From: Aureibacillus halotolerans
GTDB taxonomy: Bacteria > Bacillota > Bacilli > Bacillales > DSM-28697
Assembly: GCF_004363045.1 (NCBI RefSeq)
Contig: NZ_SNYJ01000019.1
Location: 1 to 64,000, forward strand
Length of the DNA: 64,000 bases
Reading direction: 5' to 3'
The translations under genes were made by a program, and so were the position numbers. Position 1 is the stretch's first letter; each line of letters begins with the position of its first letter. Shown here in pieces: positions 51,910-61,428 of the stretch. The notes beneath the pieces were generated by a model that ran no database searches, was not told the origin of the DNA, and saw nothing but the letters and a program-made list of their open reading frames with translations.

Positions 51910-52203
51910 GTGTATCGATCATTACCGAAAGAGTCTTCGCAGCCAGAGACATGTGCGGAGTGTCTGTTGCCTTATCTTGTAGCTGCATCGCCGCTCCTGT
52001 CTCAAGAAACGATTCAATCCCATTATTGGCTCATTCTGCAAGCGATTCATGCGGATGAAGCGTTGCAGATCACGTATTATCTTCATGGTGTCTATTTGAC
52101 GAAATCGGGGATGCCAAAACGCATTGATGGAGCCACAGGCCGTCTGTTGATTGGGAAAGAATGGGTCACTGTTGCTCATATTATTCGTATGACAAGACGG
52201 TAA
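51910..52203 (+). CDS. YolD-like protein
   Basis: A 97-residue protein whose second half fits the YolD-like (WYL-related) family: LQITYYLHGVYLTKSG, PKRIDGATGRLLIGKEW, VTVAHIIRM. YolD proteins are usually encoded beside Y-family DNA polymerases (UvrX) and are SOS-induced; here no polymerase follows. An N-terminal CAEC pair is unusual. The start GTG has AGGAGGAG 8 bases upstream, 34 bases after the -10 of an SOS-type promoter. Confidence 0.7.
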   Translation: MYRSLPKESSQPETCAECLLPYLVAASPLLSQETIQSHYWLILQAIHADEALQITYYLHGVYLTKSGMPKRIDGATGRLLIGKEWVTVAHIIRMTRR

Positions 52204-52214
52204 CCTGTTTAGAC

Positions 52215-52898
52215 CTATTCACAACGATGAGCGTCTGTACATACCGCATCTTGACTCAGTTTTTCCTTCTCGGTCACATCGCGCAACGCATTCGCAAATA
52301 CTTCGGGAGGCTGCGCGCCTGACACGGCATAGGTATCATTGATGACGAAAAAAGGCACACCCGTCATGCCAATTGCTTTGGCATCCTCTTGGTCCTTGTT
52401 CACCTCAGCTTTAAACGAATGTCCTGCTAGCATGTCCCTCACGGCGTTTTTGTCGAGGCCGGCCTGTTCGCCAATCGACGCCAGCACAGAAAGATCGCCC
52501 ACATGCTTGCCTTCCACGAAATAGGCGCACAGTAATGCTTCAATCACATCGTTCATCTTGCCTTGTTGCTTTGCGAAATGACTCAACCGATGGGCGTCCA
52601 TCGTATTTGTGAGCACCACATTGTCCAAATCAAAGCGAAGCCCTGCTTGCTTTGCCGTTTGCGTCACGTTTTGATTCATTTCCTTCGCTTGCGCCAGCGG
52701 CATGCCATATTTTTTGACGAGCATGTCGTGTACGCTGTCCTTTGTCGTCACAGGGGCTGATGGATCAAGCTGAAAGCTTCGGAAATTCACCTCTATGTCT
52801 TGTTCACCCTCCAGCATCTGCACGCCACGTTCAAAATTCCGTTTTCCGATATAGCAAAATGGACAAGCAACGTCCGACCAAATATCAACTTTTACCAT
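52215..52898 (-). CDS. FrnE-like DsbA family oxidoreductase
   Basis: A 227-residue cytoplasmic DsbA-fold protein with active site CPFC (DVACPFCYIGKRNF), an all-helical insert, and cis-Pro loop MTGVPFFVINDTYAVSGAQP. FrnE-type proteins are disulfide isomerases or oxidoreductases linked to oxidative stress or polyketide pathways. Two extra cysteines lie at the end (AVCTDAHRCE). The start ATG 52898 has AGAGGA 8 bases upstream; an ATG two codons earlier is too close to it. Convergent with the yolD-like gene. Confidence 0.9.
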   Translation of the reverse strand: MVKVDIWSDVACPFCYIGKRNFERGVQMLEGEQDIEVNFRSFQLDPSAPVTTKDSVHDMLVKKYGMPLAQAKEMNQNVTQTAKQAGLRFDLDNVVLTNTMDAHRLSHFAKQQGKMNDVIEALLCAYFVEGKHVGDLSVLASIGEQAGLDKNAVRDMLAGHSFKAEVNKDQEDAKAIGMTGVPFFVINDTYAVSGAQPPEVFANALRDVTEKEKLSQDAVCTDAHRCE

Positions 52899-53030
52899 TT
52901 TCATTTTCCTCTCTTGGGAGACAATTTCATACTTTTAAACTGTTAAGGGGTTGCCCATTCATATCCTTAAGCATAGCAAATGTCCACTTTTCTCAACTAT
53001 AGCTTAGTAAACGACATGAGCATAGCACAA

Positions 53031-53650
53031 ACTAGTGCCCCATCAGGTAACGTAGATCTTATTTTATTCAGGATGAGTTATGGTTCTTGTTTTCGCACAA
53101 GTTAACAGTTGGAAAACATTTTCTCTAGGCAAACGGCTATACGTTCGCTTTCACCCTGAAGGGCACAAGTGCATCATCGACTCGAAAAGACCTCGTCATG
53201 ACTTCTTAGTCGTGGAGTCTCGCTAGTCGTCGCTTTTGGTTATGATAAAGGGCGAATGAAATGAGAAAGATCTTTTTTGGTTTCATTTTCAAAAGTTACC
53301 AAACGACATTCGTGTAAAAGGCACCATGTGATCTAACTCGAAACATTGCACTTCCTTGCCTTATTTGGTCGCAACACGGCTTTTTACCCCCTATACGAGA
53401 CCGCGCCACAATAAAACAATGTACGCAGAAACAAACATCAGCGTAGGCAACAGACGTAGACTCTAGTGGGATCAGCGCGAGCTGAAGATCCCCTCGGAAA
53501 GCCTGCTTTCCGAGGAAGCTGAAGCCGTGCCCCACAGAAAGCGAAGTTTGTTGACCGAGCCGTCGTCATTCCCGCGCACCCTAGCGCATCTTCAACTTGA
53601 AAAGACCTCGTCGTGTTTTCTTTGCTGCTGGAGTCTCACTAGTGACCGCT
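53031..53650 (-). repeat. Large composite repeat, inverted copy of 15247-15859
   Basis: Reading the minus strand gives nearly the same 0.6-kb sequence as 15247-15859: module C, module B with hairpin CCTCGGAAAGC CT GCTTTCCGAGG (53492-53515), linker, module C and the same tail up to GGGGCACTAGT. The 52930-54200 gap consists almost wholly of this and the next unit. Confidence 0.85.
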
Positions 53651-53716
53651 TTTGGTTATTGTAAAGAACGAATGAAATGAGACCGACCTTTTATAGGTTC
53701 ACTTCATTCCTTCATC

Positions 53717-54035
53717 AAACGACATTCGTGTAAAAGGCACCAAGTGATCTCTTGAAACATTGCACGTACTTGCCTGATTTGGTTGCCACACGGCTTTTAC
53801 CCTCTATACGAGACCGAGCCCACAATAAAACAATGTGCGCAGAAACAAACATCAGCGTAGTCAACATGCGTAGACTCTAGTGGGATCAGCGCGAGCTGAA
53901 GATCCCCTCGGAAAGCCTGCTTTCCGAAGAAGCTGAAGCCGTGCCCCACAGAAAGCGAAGTTTGTTGACGGAGCGATCCATAAAGACCTCGTCATGTTTT
54001 CTTTACTGCTAGATTCTCACTAGTTGCAGCTTTTG
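53717..54035 (-). repeat. Second tandem unit of the composite repeat
   Basis: Module B plus C, a direct repeat of 53300-53650 with a period of about 418 bases. Its hairpin has one unpaired position (CGAAG at 53931-53935 instead of CGAGG). Followed by another linker (ACGAATGAAATGAG) and about 120 bases of unique sequence before the GntR promoter. Confidence 0.8.
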
Positions 54036-54164
54036 GTGATTGGAAAGAACGAATGAAATGAGATGGACCTTGTTGGTTCAATTCCGACCATAACCAACGA
54101 AGGTAGTGGAAAGGGCACTAGAGAGAACATCTTTCTAGACGTATCATGAAATGTATTGTGTATT

Positions 54165-54200
54165 TATAACATCTGTTATACACTATATATAACAGATATA
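54165..54200 (+). promoter_or_regulatory. GntR/YtrA-type operator region
   Basis: TATAACATCTGTTATA (54165-54180) and TATAACAGATATA (54188-54200) share the half-site TATAACA, 19 bases upstream of the GntR gene; probable autoregulation. Confidence 0.5.
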
Positions 54201-54218
54201 AAAAAGAAGGTGAAATGA

Positions 54219-54611
54219 TTGTTCCTCAACATTGATTTAAACTCAGACGTTGCCATCTACACGCAAATGAAGCAGCAAATCATCGAAGGCATTGCTCGAA
54301 AAGAATTGGCCCCAGGAGCTCCTCTGCCGTCTGTTCGAAGCTTAGCCTCTGATTTAGGCATTAATCTGCATACAGTGAACAAAGCTTATCAACAGCTGAA
54401 GCAAGAAGGGTTTATCCTAATTCATCGCCAAAAAGGGGTAGTCGTTCATCCGGAGGGGGTCACTCCTGCCGATTCAGTTTACAAGGAGCTCCTTCACGAG
54501 CAGTTGCGTCCACTTATGGCAGAGGCGATCTGTAGGCAGATGACTGAGGATGATATTCAACAGCTTGTTCGACTCACATACAATACAATACATTCAGCAG
54601 GGGAGGAGTGA
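54219..54611 (+). CDS. GntR family (YtrA subfamily) regulator
   Basis: A 130-residue short GntR protein: N-terminal winged helix (ARKELAPGAPLPSVRSLASD, GINLHTVNKAYQQLKQEGFI) with only a short dimer tail, as in YtrA-type regulators that control an adjacent membrane-protein or ABC operon. The start TTG has AAGAAGGTG 6 bases upstream. Its stop lies beside the start of the DUF1648 gene, so both are one operon, probably self-repressed through the dyads upstream. Confidence 0.88.
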   Translation: MFLNIDLNSDVAIYTQMKQQIIEGIARKELAPGAPLPSVRSLASDLGINLHTVNKAYQQLKQEGFILIHRQKGVVVHPEGVTPADSVYKELLHEQLRPLMAEAICRQMTEDDIQQLVRLTYNTIHSAGEE

Positions 54612-54616
54612 AGGTG

Positions 54617-55717
54617 ATGGAATTTTTTATGCTTATCGTCCTGTTGCCTTTATGTGCATCTGTCATTATGATGCCGTATTTGACAAGAAAAACGATTAGC
54701 TTTGGCATTTCCATTCCTGAAGAGGCTTTTCAGGAAGAGGAGATCACGGGGGTAAGGAAACGGTACATCAAATGGACGGGCCTGACATCTATTCTCCTCA
54801 TACTAGGGATGATGCTACTAGTAAAGGACGTTACCGACGCTGACACAGGTCGCATTATCGCTCTTTCGATGCTTCCACTCCTGTTTTTTATAGTCGCTTT
54901 TTGGGTGTATCTTAAAGCACATCACAAAATGAAGGCTTTAAAAGAATCGAAAGCATGGCATGCACAGCAGCGGCAATATGCAACGGCTCATTTGACGTCT
55001 GCTGCTGAAAGAAAAGCGGTGTACAGTAATGCTTGGTTTGTTATTCCAGCGTTGGTTGCCATGCTGTCCTTTGTACTTACGTTTTTAAACTACAACCAGA
55101 TGCCGAATCCATTGCCGATGAAATATGACTTTGCCGGCAATGTGACAGTGTGGGAAGAAAAAACGTATAAAATCGTTTATTTGTTGCCGATCATTCAAGT
55201 GTATATGATCGCACTTTTTGTCTTCATCAACAGCATGATCGATCGTGCGAAACAGCAGATTGATCCAGCTCACCGTAAGCGTTCATTAAAACAACAACAG
55301 TCGTTCCGCGCCTATTGGTCACTTTTTCTTTTAATCACATGCGTTCTCATTGTTGGACTGTTTTTCTTTTTGCAGCTGACGTACCTTATAGAGGTCCCGA
55401 GCACTTTGATCACGATTGTTCCTATAGGGATAAGTACCGTCATCATCATCGGAGCAATCGTACTATCTCTTATCACGGGGCAGGGTGGAAGCAGGCTTCG
55501 AGTTCCTGACTCAGACCAGGGGATCGGTGTACAGCGAGACGATGACCGCTATTGGAAGCTTGGGTTATTTTATATCAACCGTCATGATCCCGCGCTTTTT
55601 TTGGAGAAACGTATGGGCGTTGGCTGGACAGTGAACCTTGGCCGTCCGACAGTATGGATTGTTTTGGCGATCATACTGGGGAGCTCGCTAGCCCTTAGTC
55701 TCTGGACAATGTGGTAA
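54617..55717 (+). CDS. DUF1648-type membrane protein
   Basis: A 366-residue protein with about eight membrane helices. The DUF1648 signature is LNYNQMPNPLPMKYDFAGN, with VWEEKTYKIVYLLPIIQVYM after it; the C-terminus has a YWKLGLFYINRHDPALFLEK segment as in DUF5808-type ends. DUF1648 is shared with immunity proteins such as SdpI; the function here is unknown. The GntR partner suggests response to an envelope signal. The start may be ATG 54617, GTG 54614 or GTG 54608 (GGGGAGG upstream). Confidence 0.8.
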   Translation: MEFFMLIVLLPLCASVIMMPYLTRKTISFGISIPEEAFQEEEITGVRKRYIKWTGLTSILLILGMMLLVKDVTDADTGRIIALSMLPLLFFIVAFWVYLKAHHKMKALKESKAWHAQQRQYATAHLTSAAERKAVYSNAWFVIPALVAMLSFVLTFLNYNQMPNPLPMKYDFAGNVTVWEEKTYKIVYLLPIIQVYMIALFVFINSMIDRAKQQIDPAHRKRSLKQQQSFRAYWSLFLLITCVLIVGLFFFLQLTYLIEVPSTLITIVPIGISTVIIIGAIVLSLITGQGGSRLRVPDSDQGIGVQRDDDRYWKLGLFYINRHDPALFLEKRMGVGWTVNLGRPTVWIVLAIILGSSLALSLWTMW

Positions 55718-55789
55718 GAATAACGAAGCTGTTTGTTCGTTTTTGATGTATGATCATAAGACAATATCATTTATAGAAGGGGTTATCCC

Positions 55790-56761
55790 ATGACAACATT
55801 ACAGACATTCATTCCGATTATTGACAACATGATGCAAAAAAATGTGCTAGCCACCGGCAAGGAGCATGTGGTGGTTTTGGCCGATTTGGACAAGGAGGAC
55901 ATTGGCAGGCTAATGTTTGATGCACTTTGCCAGCTTGGGTATGCTTGTGACTTTGCCGTGATGCAAACAAGAGAACGTTCTGGTGAGGAGCCCCCAGCAA
56001 CGATTGCGGCGTTAATGAAAGCAAGCGATATTTGTTTTTGTGTGTGCGAGCATTCACTAACGCACACAGAAGCAAGAAAAGCAGCGAGTACAGCAGGCAC
56101 CAAAGTCGTGACGATGCCAGGAATTACGATGGACATGTTCACAGAAGGTGCGATGAAAGCCGATTATACGAAGGTGAAAAAACTGACAGCCCATTTTACA
56201 GAGCAATTGCACAGACATGAACGAATTACGATAAAAACGGGTCCGGACAAAGATCATCTGCTGACCCTCAACATTGCCGATCGTCAAGGAATTCCATCCG
56301 CTGGCGTTTTTGAAGGCAGAGGACATTCTGGAAACCTGCCTTCTGGCGAGAGTTTTATCGCTCCGCAAATGGAAGACTCAACAGGCAGTATTTATATTGA
56401 TGGATCGATCGCTGGCATCGGGAAGGTCGCGGCTCCTGTCGTTTTAACGGTAGAGGAAGGACGCCTCGTCGATGCTTCGGGGGAAGATGGAGCGCGCTTG
56501 CTGGAGCTACTAGGAAAAGAAGATGGAAGGTGCATCGCCGAGTTTGGTATCGGAACCAACACGCATGCACGCGTCACCGGTAACATTCTTGAGGATGAAA
56601 AGGCGTATGGGACGATTCACGTCGCCTTTGGTTCGAACAAAACCTTTGGCGGAACGATCGATGCCGGTGTCCATCTAGATTGTGTGACACTTACGCCTAC
56701 TGTGCACTTTGGCGATACACTTGTCGTAGATCAAGGACAGGTGCTTGATACGGTAAACTAA
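55790..56761 (+). CDS. M29-like aminopeptidase
   Basis: A 323-residue protein of the short aminopeptidase T/leucyl aminopeptidase-like family: GRLMFDALCQLGYACDFAVM, PGITMDMFTEGAM, then the metal-site half with GNLPSGESFIAP, EFGIGTN, EKAYGTIHVAFGSN and DAGVHLDCVTL. These Glu, His and Asp motifs match M29-type metal ligands. It may be a peptidase or a related ring-cleaving NicX-like enzyme; peptidase is more likely. The start ATG has AGAAGGGG 7 bases upstream. The DinB gene follows after 19 bases. Confidence 0.78.
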   Translation: MTTLQTFIPIIDNMMQKNVLATGKEHVVVLADLDKEDIGRLMFDALCQLGYACDFAVMQTRERSGEEPPATIAALMKASDICFCVCEHSLTHTEARKAASTAGTKVVTMPGITMDMFTEGAMKADYTKVKKLTAHFTEQLHRHERITIKTGPDKDHLLTLNIADRQGIPSAGVFEGRGHSGNLPSGESFIAPQMEDSTGSIYIDGSIAGIGKVAAPVVLTVEEGRLVDASGEDGARLLELLGKEDGRCIAEFGIGTNTHARVTGNILEDEKAYGTIHVAFGSNKTFGGTIDAGVHLDCVTLTPTVHFGDTLVVDQGQVLDTVN

Positions 56762-56780
56762 ACGTTAGGGAGTGGAGTGT

Positions 56781-57269
56781 ATGAAAGGGTCGGTTGATAC
56801 GGCGTACCACACATGGGCAAACGCAACATTGTTTGCCCATGTGCAGACACTGCCAGAAGGTATTGCAGAGAAGGAGATTGAAGGCACTTTTTCGTCGATC
56901 TTAGAGGTCGTTAAACATATGTATTTAATGGACATGACGTGGTTAAAAACGATCGATGGCGAAGAATTCATAACTGTGAAAGCCTCCGTCGATACTGAAA
57001 AGGAAGCGTTAAGGAGCGTATCTTTTCAAGACCTCGTCACTTTGTATGAGAGCTTTCTAAATAAAAGTCTCAAAAAACTTAGCCTTGAGGAAAAGAAAAG
57101 CATTGAGCTCACTCATCCCGCCTACGGAACGAAACCTTGGCCTGTTGAAACAATTTTAGGTCATGTGATTAACCACGGGACGTATCATCGCGGCAATATC
57201 TCCGCTATGCTCCATCAGCTAGGTTACGCTGGGGTTCCTCTCGATTATATTTATTATTTGTATCGTTAA
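56781..57269 (+). CDS. DinB family protein
   Basis: A 162-residue four-helix-bundle protein. The three metal-binding histidines are His46 (EVVKHMYLMD) and the pair in VINHGTYHRGNI. DinB/YfiT proteins include thiol-dependent transferases and hydrolases; the first member was found as DNA-damage-induced, but no SOS box is seen here. The start ATG 56781 has GGGAG 8 bases upstream; GTG 56772 lies next to it. Probably co-transcribed with the aminopeptidase. Confidence 0.87.
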   Translation: MKGSVDTAYHTWANATLFAHVQTLPEGIAEKEIEGTFSSILEVVKHMYLMDMTWLKTIDGEEFITVKASVDTEKEALRSVSFQDLVTLYESFLNKSLKKLSLEEKKSIELTHPAYGTKPWPVETILGHVINHGTYHRGNISAMLHQLGYAGVPLDYIYYLYR

Positions 57270-57283
57270 ACGACAGTATGAAA

Positions 57284-57333
57284 AAGGGTTGTCTCAAAGG
57301 TCATGATCATGACTTTCGGACAACCCTGTTTTA
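57284..57333. terminator. Terminator between dinB-type and cwlK-type genes
   Basis: A long stem AGGGTTGTC..AAAGGTCATG / CATGACTTT..GACAACCCT; followed by TTTTATTTT on the plus strand and by TTTTTC on the minus strand, so it serves both convergent genes. Confidence 0.8.
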
Positions 57334-57336
57334 TTT

Positions 57337-57864
57337 TCACCTAATATCGTCAGGAATGAATTGAAAATGGGGGTAATCCTTAAATTGCGGCCAATCGCCG
57401 CCCCATTCAAAGCCGAGACCCTTTGCAATGGCGACAACCTCCATCCAGTCCGAGGTTCCATTTTGGTTGCCGTCGCGTTCCAAATCCCAAACGACATTGC
57501 CATCTGGTATTTTTAGCGCGAAGTCGATCGCTAATCCATAATTGTGTAAGGATTCTCCGCCTTTTGCATGCGTCACTATATTTCCGGGGGCTGTACGTCC
57601 TTTGGCATAGATCCGGTCTTGCTCTTCAACTGAACGGTAACCATCCGTAATTAAGATAGGAATACCAATAGCAAGCGTTTGTTCAATCAAACGATTTTTC
57701 TTTTCTTCCACTGCTGGATGCAATCCTTTGGCAGGAGCTTCTTCTTTTAATTGTTCTAACAGCGGTTGCCTCGAAAAAGGCATATCGCTGGGGGCGCAAT
57801 AGCGGACAAAAATGACAATGCAAATAACACAAAGCATTAAAAATAATATGCGTGAAAACGGCAT
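57337..57864 (-). CDS. M15 family peptidoglycan endopeptidase (CwlK-like)
   Basis: A 175-residue protein: N-terminal membrane anchor or signal (residues 5-22, ILFLMLCVICIVIFVRYC) and an M15 (VanY/CwlK) catalytic domain. Zinc ligands His and Asp are in GGESLHNYGLAIDFAL, and the last His is in YPHFQFIP; the catalytic Asp/Glu area is GFEWGGDWP. CwlK cuts the L-Ala-D-Glu bond of the peptide stem. LMLCVIC could also be read as a lipobox. No clear ribosome binding site other than GGAGAG about 7 bases before the ATG. Confidence 0.87.
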   Translation of the reverse strand: MPFSRILFLMLCVICIVIFVRYCAPSDMPFSRQPLLEQLKEEAPAKGLHPAVEEKKNRLIEQTLAIGIPILITDGYRSVEEQDRIYAKGRTAPGNIVTHAKGGESLHNYGLAIDFALKIPDGNVVWDLERDGNQNGTSDWMEVVAIAKGLGFEWGGDWPQFKDYPHFQFIPDDIR

Positions 57865-58067
57865 GCTGATCTCTCCGAATCGTAGGGTGGATGGTACCTA
57901 TGTTCAGTGTAGTGGAGTTGGAGGAAACATTAAAGCATTGAATGCTGGTCTCTGTGGTGAATACTGTTAACTTGCGCCTCTTTGTCACGGGATGTTCAAT
58001 TTTGACGTATGAGTGCTAGCCTTCATTGTCCATACTGGTGGCAACTACAAAAAAGGTGTGATTCCCG

Positions 58068-58697
58068 TTGACCTATGTTCGCTACAGTATATTGACGATC
58101 GTTTTCTTGTGCCTCCTTACAGCTTGCAACCAAAATCCACAGACGGAGGAGTCCGATCCAGTGTCTGGCGATGGGCAGGATGTCGAAGCTCTTTCTGAAA
58201 CGCCAGAACGTCCCTCCGCTATTGCGCAACTGATCAATACCGATAAAGATGTCATTGGCGAGGTGACATTTCACGACGTAGACGGCAAGACAAAGGTAGA
58301 CATTGAAGTAGCTGGATTAAAGCCGGGCTTTCATGGGTTCCATATCCATACGGTTGGTATTTGCGAGGCAGACGCCAAAGAAGGGCCTTTCACAACTGCT
58401 GAAGGGCATTACAACCCAACACATGCAGACCACCCGAACCATGTAGGCGACTTGCCACCTTTATTCGTCACAACAGATGGAAACGCCAAGCTTACCGTAC
58501 AAACGGATCGATTTTCCGGCCAAGAGCTTGTAGAGGCAGCGACAGGCATCATCATTCACGAAAAGGCTGATAACCTGTCCAATATTCCCGACCGTTATCA
58601 ATCGACTGAAAAGGATACACCTGGACCGGACAAAGAAACATTAAAAGCAGGAGACGGTGGCGCGCGAGTAGCGTGTGGTGTCATCATTGCCCCATAA
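58068..58697 (+). CDS. sodC: Cu/Zn superoxide dismutase-like lipoprotein
   Basis: A 209-residue lipoprotein: lipobox LLTAC (Cys20), an acidic linker, then the SodC fold. Copper ligands are in GFHGFHIHTVGIC and GIIIHEKADN; zinc ligands in HYNPTHADHPNHVGD and nearby; the disulfide cysteines are GIC and VACGVI. Some Bacillus homologues (YojM) lack one copper ligand; here the three visible His sites seem intact. The start TTG has AAGGTG 9 bases upstream. It is followed by a terminator and then copA, so copper handling is shared context rather than one operon. Confidence 0.88.
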   Translation: MTYVRYSILTIVFLCLLTACNQNPQTEESDPVSGDGQDVEALSETPERPSAIAQLINTDKDVIGEVTFHDVDGKTKVDIEVAGLKPGFHGFHIHTVGICEADAKEGPFTTAEGHYNPTHADHPNHVGDLPPLFVTTDGNAKLTVQTDRFSGQELVEAATGIIIHEKADNLSNIPDRYQSTEKDTPGPDKETLKAGDGGARVACGVIIAP

Positions 58698-58710
58698 TTG
58701 AAACGCATTG

Positions 58711-58741
58711 GAGAGGAGTGAACGTGACTTCTCTCTTTTTC
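58711..58741 (+). terminator. Terminator of sodC
   Basis: Stem GAGAGGAGT / ACTTCTCTC, 6-base loop, then five T residues. Confidence 0.75.
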
Positions 58742-58759
58742 TGTGCTCGGCCCTCATTG

Positions 58760-58788
58760 TTGAATACCATAGGGGGGTATGGTATGAT
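58760..58788 (+). promoter_or_regulatory. copA promoter with CsoR operator
   Basis: TTGAAT (58760-58765), 17-base spacer, TATGAT (58783-58788). ATACCAT AGGGGGGT ATGGTAT (58764-58785) fills the spacer and has the TACC...GGGGGTATGGTA form of Bacillus CsoR sites. CsoR would leave when it binds Cu(I). Confidence 0.75.
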
Positions 58789-58885
58789 CGACTTCAAGAG
58801 AAGAATTAACACAGACTTTTAACTTCCGTGCATTGAAAGAAAGAAGATAAATAGACAACATCCTACTTGTAAGGAGGGGTTATCA

Positions 58886-61318
58886 TTGGAAGCTCAAAAA
58901 GAGGTGTCGTTACACATCGCTGGCATGACATGCGCTGCGTGCGCCAATCGAATTGAAAAAGGTCTTTCGAAAATAGATGGTGTGCAAAAAGCGAACGTCA
59001 ACTTTGCGATAGAAAAAACACAGGTCTCCTACGACCCTGAAAGAACAAATGCACAAGCGTTTGAAGATAAAATCAAAAAGCTAGGGTATAGCGTTGTACA
59101 CGATACACAAACCTTTGTTATTTCAGGCATGACCTGTGCGGCGTGTGCGAATCGGATTGAAAAACGGTTATCCAAAATGGATGGGGTGTTTAGCACCTCT
59201 GTTAATTTTAGCTTGGAGAATGTAACCATGGTGTACGATAGCGATCAGATTACAGCCAACGAGATGAAGGAGGCTGCCAAAAAGCTTGGCTATGAATTGC
59301 TATCGCCAACATCGAGGGAAGAAACTGCCGATCATAAGGAAAACGAAATTCAAAGGCAAACGAGAACATTTATTCTCTCAGCGGTGCTTACGTTCCCGCT
59401 TTTATGGACGATGGTGTCTCACTTTCAATTCACGTCATTTCTTTATGTTCCAATGTTCTTTATGAACCCTTGGGTGCAGCTGGCATTGGCTACACCTGTT
59501 CAATTTATTGTTGGTGCTCAGTTTTATAAAGGGGCATACAAAGCGCTGCGAAACAAAAGTGCCAATATGGACGTCCTTGTCGCTTTGGGAACAACGGTCG
59601 CCTTTTTCTATAGTCTGTTCTTAGTTTGGGAATGGAACCAAAGCGGCCTTGGTCACCACATGCCAGAACTCTACTTTGAGGCGGGCGCTGTTATCATAAC
59701 ATTAGTGTTACTTGGGAAATTATTCGAAGTGCGCGCAAAGGGGCGCACAGGTCAGGCCATTCAAAAGCTGCTTGGGCTTCAGGCGAAGACAGCCATGGTG
59801 ATTCGAGAAGGTACAGAGCGAGAAGTGCCTATTGAAGATGTGTTGGTCGGTGACATCGTGATCGTGCGTCCCGGAGAGAGAATTCCGGTAGATGGCACGA
59901 TTCAACAAGGGCGTTCTGCCGTTGATGAATCCATGATTACCGGCGAAAGCATTCCTGCCGATAAGGCCCAGGGTGATTCAGTGATCGGGTCGACTGTAAA
60001 CATGAACGGGGTATTAAGAATTCAGGCAACAAAAGTAGGGCGAGATACGGCGTTATCTCAAATCGTCAGAATCGTTGAAGATGCCCAAGGGAGCAAGGCG
60101 GATATCCAAAGAATTGCGGACAAAGTGTCTGGTATCTTCGTCCCTGTTGTTGTTTTGATTGCGGCTGTGACGTTTATGATTTGGTTTTTCATCGTTGATC
60201 CTGGCAATGTCCGCGCAGCTGTTGTTCCACTTATCACGATTCTCGTAATTGCCTGTCCTTGCGCGCTTGGCCTTGCAACACCTACCTCTGTGATGGCGGG
60301 CTCTGGTCGTGCGGCAGAACTAGGCGTTCTGTTCAAAGGCGGGGAACATCTTGAAAATGCTCGAGCGATTCAAACAGTTGTCCTTGATAAAACGGGTACA
60401 GTGACAAAAGGCGAACCAGCATTGACCGACATCTTTTTGTTGCCAAATGCTGAAGAATCAAAGGTTCTTTCATATGTTGGTGCTGCCGAGAATAGCTCCG
60501 AGCACCCGCTGGCAGAGGCCATTGTTAAAGGCATTGAAGAGAAAGGAATTGCTTTTGAACCATTGGAGGACTTTGATGCCCTTCCTGGGTATGGCATACG
60601 CGCCGTTGTAAAAGGGACGGAGGTTCTTGTCGGAACGAGACAACTATTCGCCAAACACAACATATCGAGCGAACCCTTAGAGGAAAAAATGACCGCTCTT
60701 GAGGAGCAAGGGAAGACGGCAATGCTCATGGCCATTGATCAACAGCTTGCTGGTGTGGTGGCGGTTGCGGATACTGTGAAAGACACATCAAAAGCAGCAA
60801 TTCAGCGCTTGCATAGCTTAGGGCTAGAGGTCATTCTGTTAACAGGTGATAATCAACGCACAGCAGAGGCGATTGGCAAGCAAGTGGGAATTGACCGTGT
60901 CATTGCCGAGGTCGTTCCTGAAGAAAAAGCGAATGTCATTAAAAGCATCCAAAGCGAAGGCAAAAAGGTAGCTATGGTTGGGGATGGAATTAATGATGCA
61001 CCCGCCCTTGCCGTTGCGGATATTGGAATGGCAATGGGAACTGGAACCGATATTGCCATCGAAGCGGCCGATATTACGCTCATGCGTGGAAATCTTCATA
61101 GTGTTGCGGACAGCATTGAAATTAGCAGCAAAACCATACGAAACATTAAACAAAATCTCTTTTTTGCGTTCTTCTATAACACCGCATCCATTCCAGTTGC
61201 CGCATTAGGATTGCTTGCACCTTGGATCGCAGGAGCCGCCATGGCCTTCAGCTCTGTCTCCGTTGTGCTCAATGCCTTGCGACTGCAACGCTTAAAACTA
61301 ACGAGAAACAGGAACTAG
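58886..61318 (+). CDS. copA: Copper-exporting P1B-type ATPase CopA
   Basis: An 810-residue copper pump. Two N-terminal heavy-metal-binding domains each carry [12 protein letters not shown] (first pair Cys16/Cys19, second near residue 86). Eight membrane helices follow; the ion path has [10 protein letters not shown] (about residue 454). The phosphorylated Asp is in [11 protein letters not shown] (about 500); the hinge is [11 protein letters not shown]. It exports Cu(I) from the cytoplasm. The start TTG has AAGGAGGGG 7 bases upstream. CsoR-controlled promoter upstream and csoR itself 110 bases downstream; no copZ chaperone gene lies between. Confidence 0.95.
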   Translation: MEAQKEVSLHIAGMTCAACANRIEKGLSKIDGVQKANVNFAIEKTQVSYDPERTNAQAFEDKIKKLGYSVVHDTQTFVISGMTCAACANRIEKRLSKMDGVFSTSVNFSLENVTMVYDSDQITANEMKEAAKKLGYELLSPTSREETADHKENEIQRQTRTFILSAVLTFPLLWTMVSHFQFTSFLYVPMFFMNPWVQLALATPVQFIVGAQFYKGAYKALRNKSANMDVLVALGTTVAFFYSLFLVWEWNQSGLGHHMPELYFEAGAVIITLVLLGKLFEVRAKGRTGQAIQKLLGLQAKTAMVIREGTEREVPIEDVLVGDIVIVRPGERIPVDGTIQQGRSAVDESMITGESIPADKAQGDSVIGSTVNMNGVLRIQATKVGRDTALSQIVRIVEDAQGSKADIQRIADKVSGIFVPVVVLIAAVTFMIWFFIVDPGNVRAAVVPLITILVIACPCALGLATPTSVMAGSGRAAELGVLFKGGEHLENARAIQTVVLDKTGTVTKGEPALTDIFLLPNAEESKVLSYVGAAENSSEHPLAEAIVKGIEEKGIAFEPLEDFDALPGYGIRAVVKGTEVLVGTRQLFAKHNISSEPLEEKMTALEEQGKTAMLMAIDQQLAGVVAVADTVKDTSKAAIQRLHSLGLEVILLTGDNQRTAEAIGKQVGIDRVIAEVVPEEKANVIKSIQSEGKKVAMVGDGINDAPALAVADIGMAMGTGTDIAIEAADITLMRGNLHSVADSIEISSKTIRNIKQNLFFAFFYNTASIPVAALGLLAPWIAGAAMAFSSVSVVLNALRLQRLKLTRNRN

Positions 61319-61428
61319 CACATGCTTTATAACGAATGGTAAATAGAATTGTAATCAGATAAAATAATAATGGATAAATACCCCACACAAAACAAAGAAA
61401 AGAAACACCAATAAGGAGGCGAAGACGA

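Noticed and set aside
57300-57313. GTCATGATCATGAC palindrome as a regulator site
   Set aside because: It is the tip of a long terminator stem between two convergent genes.
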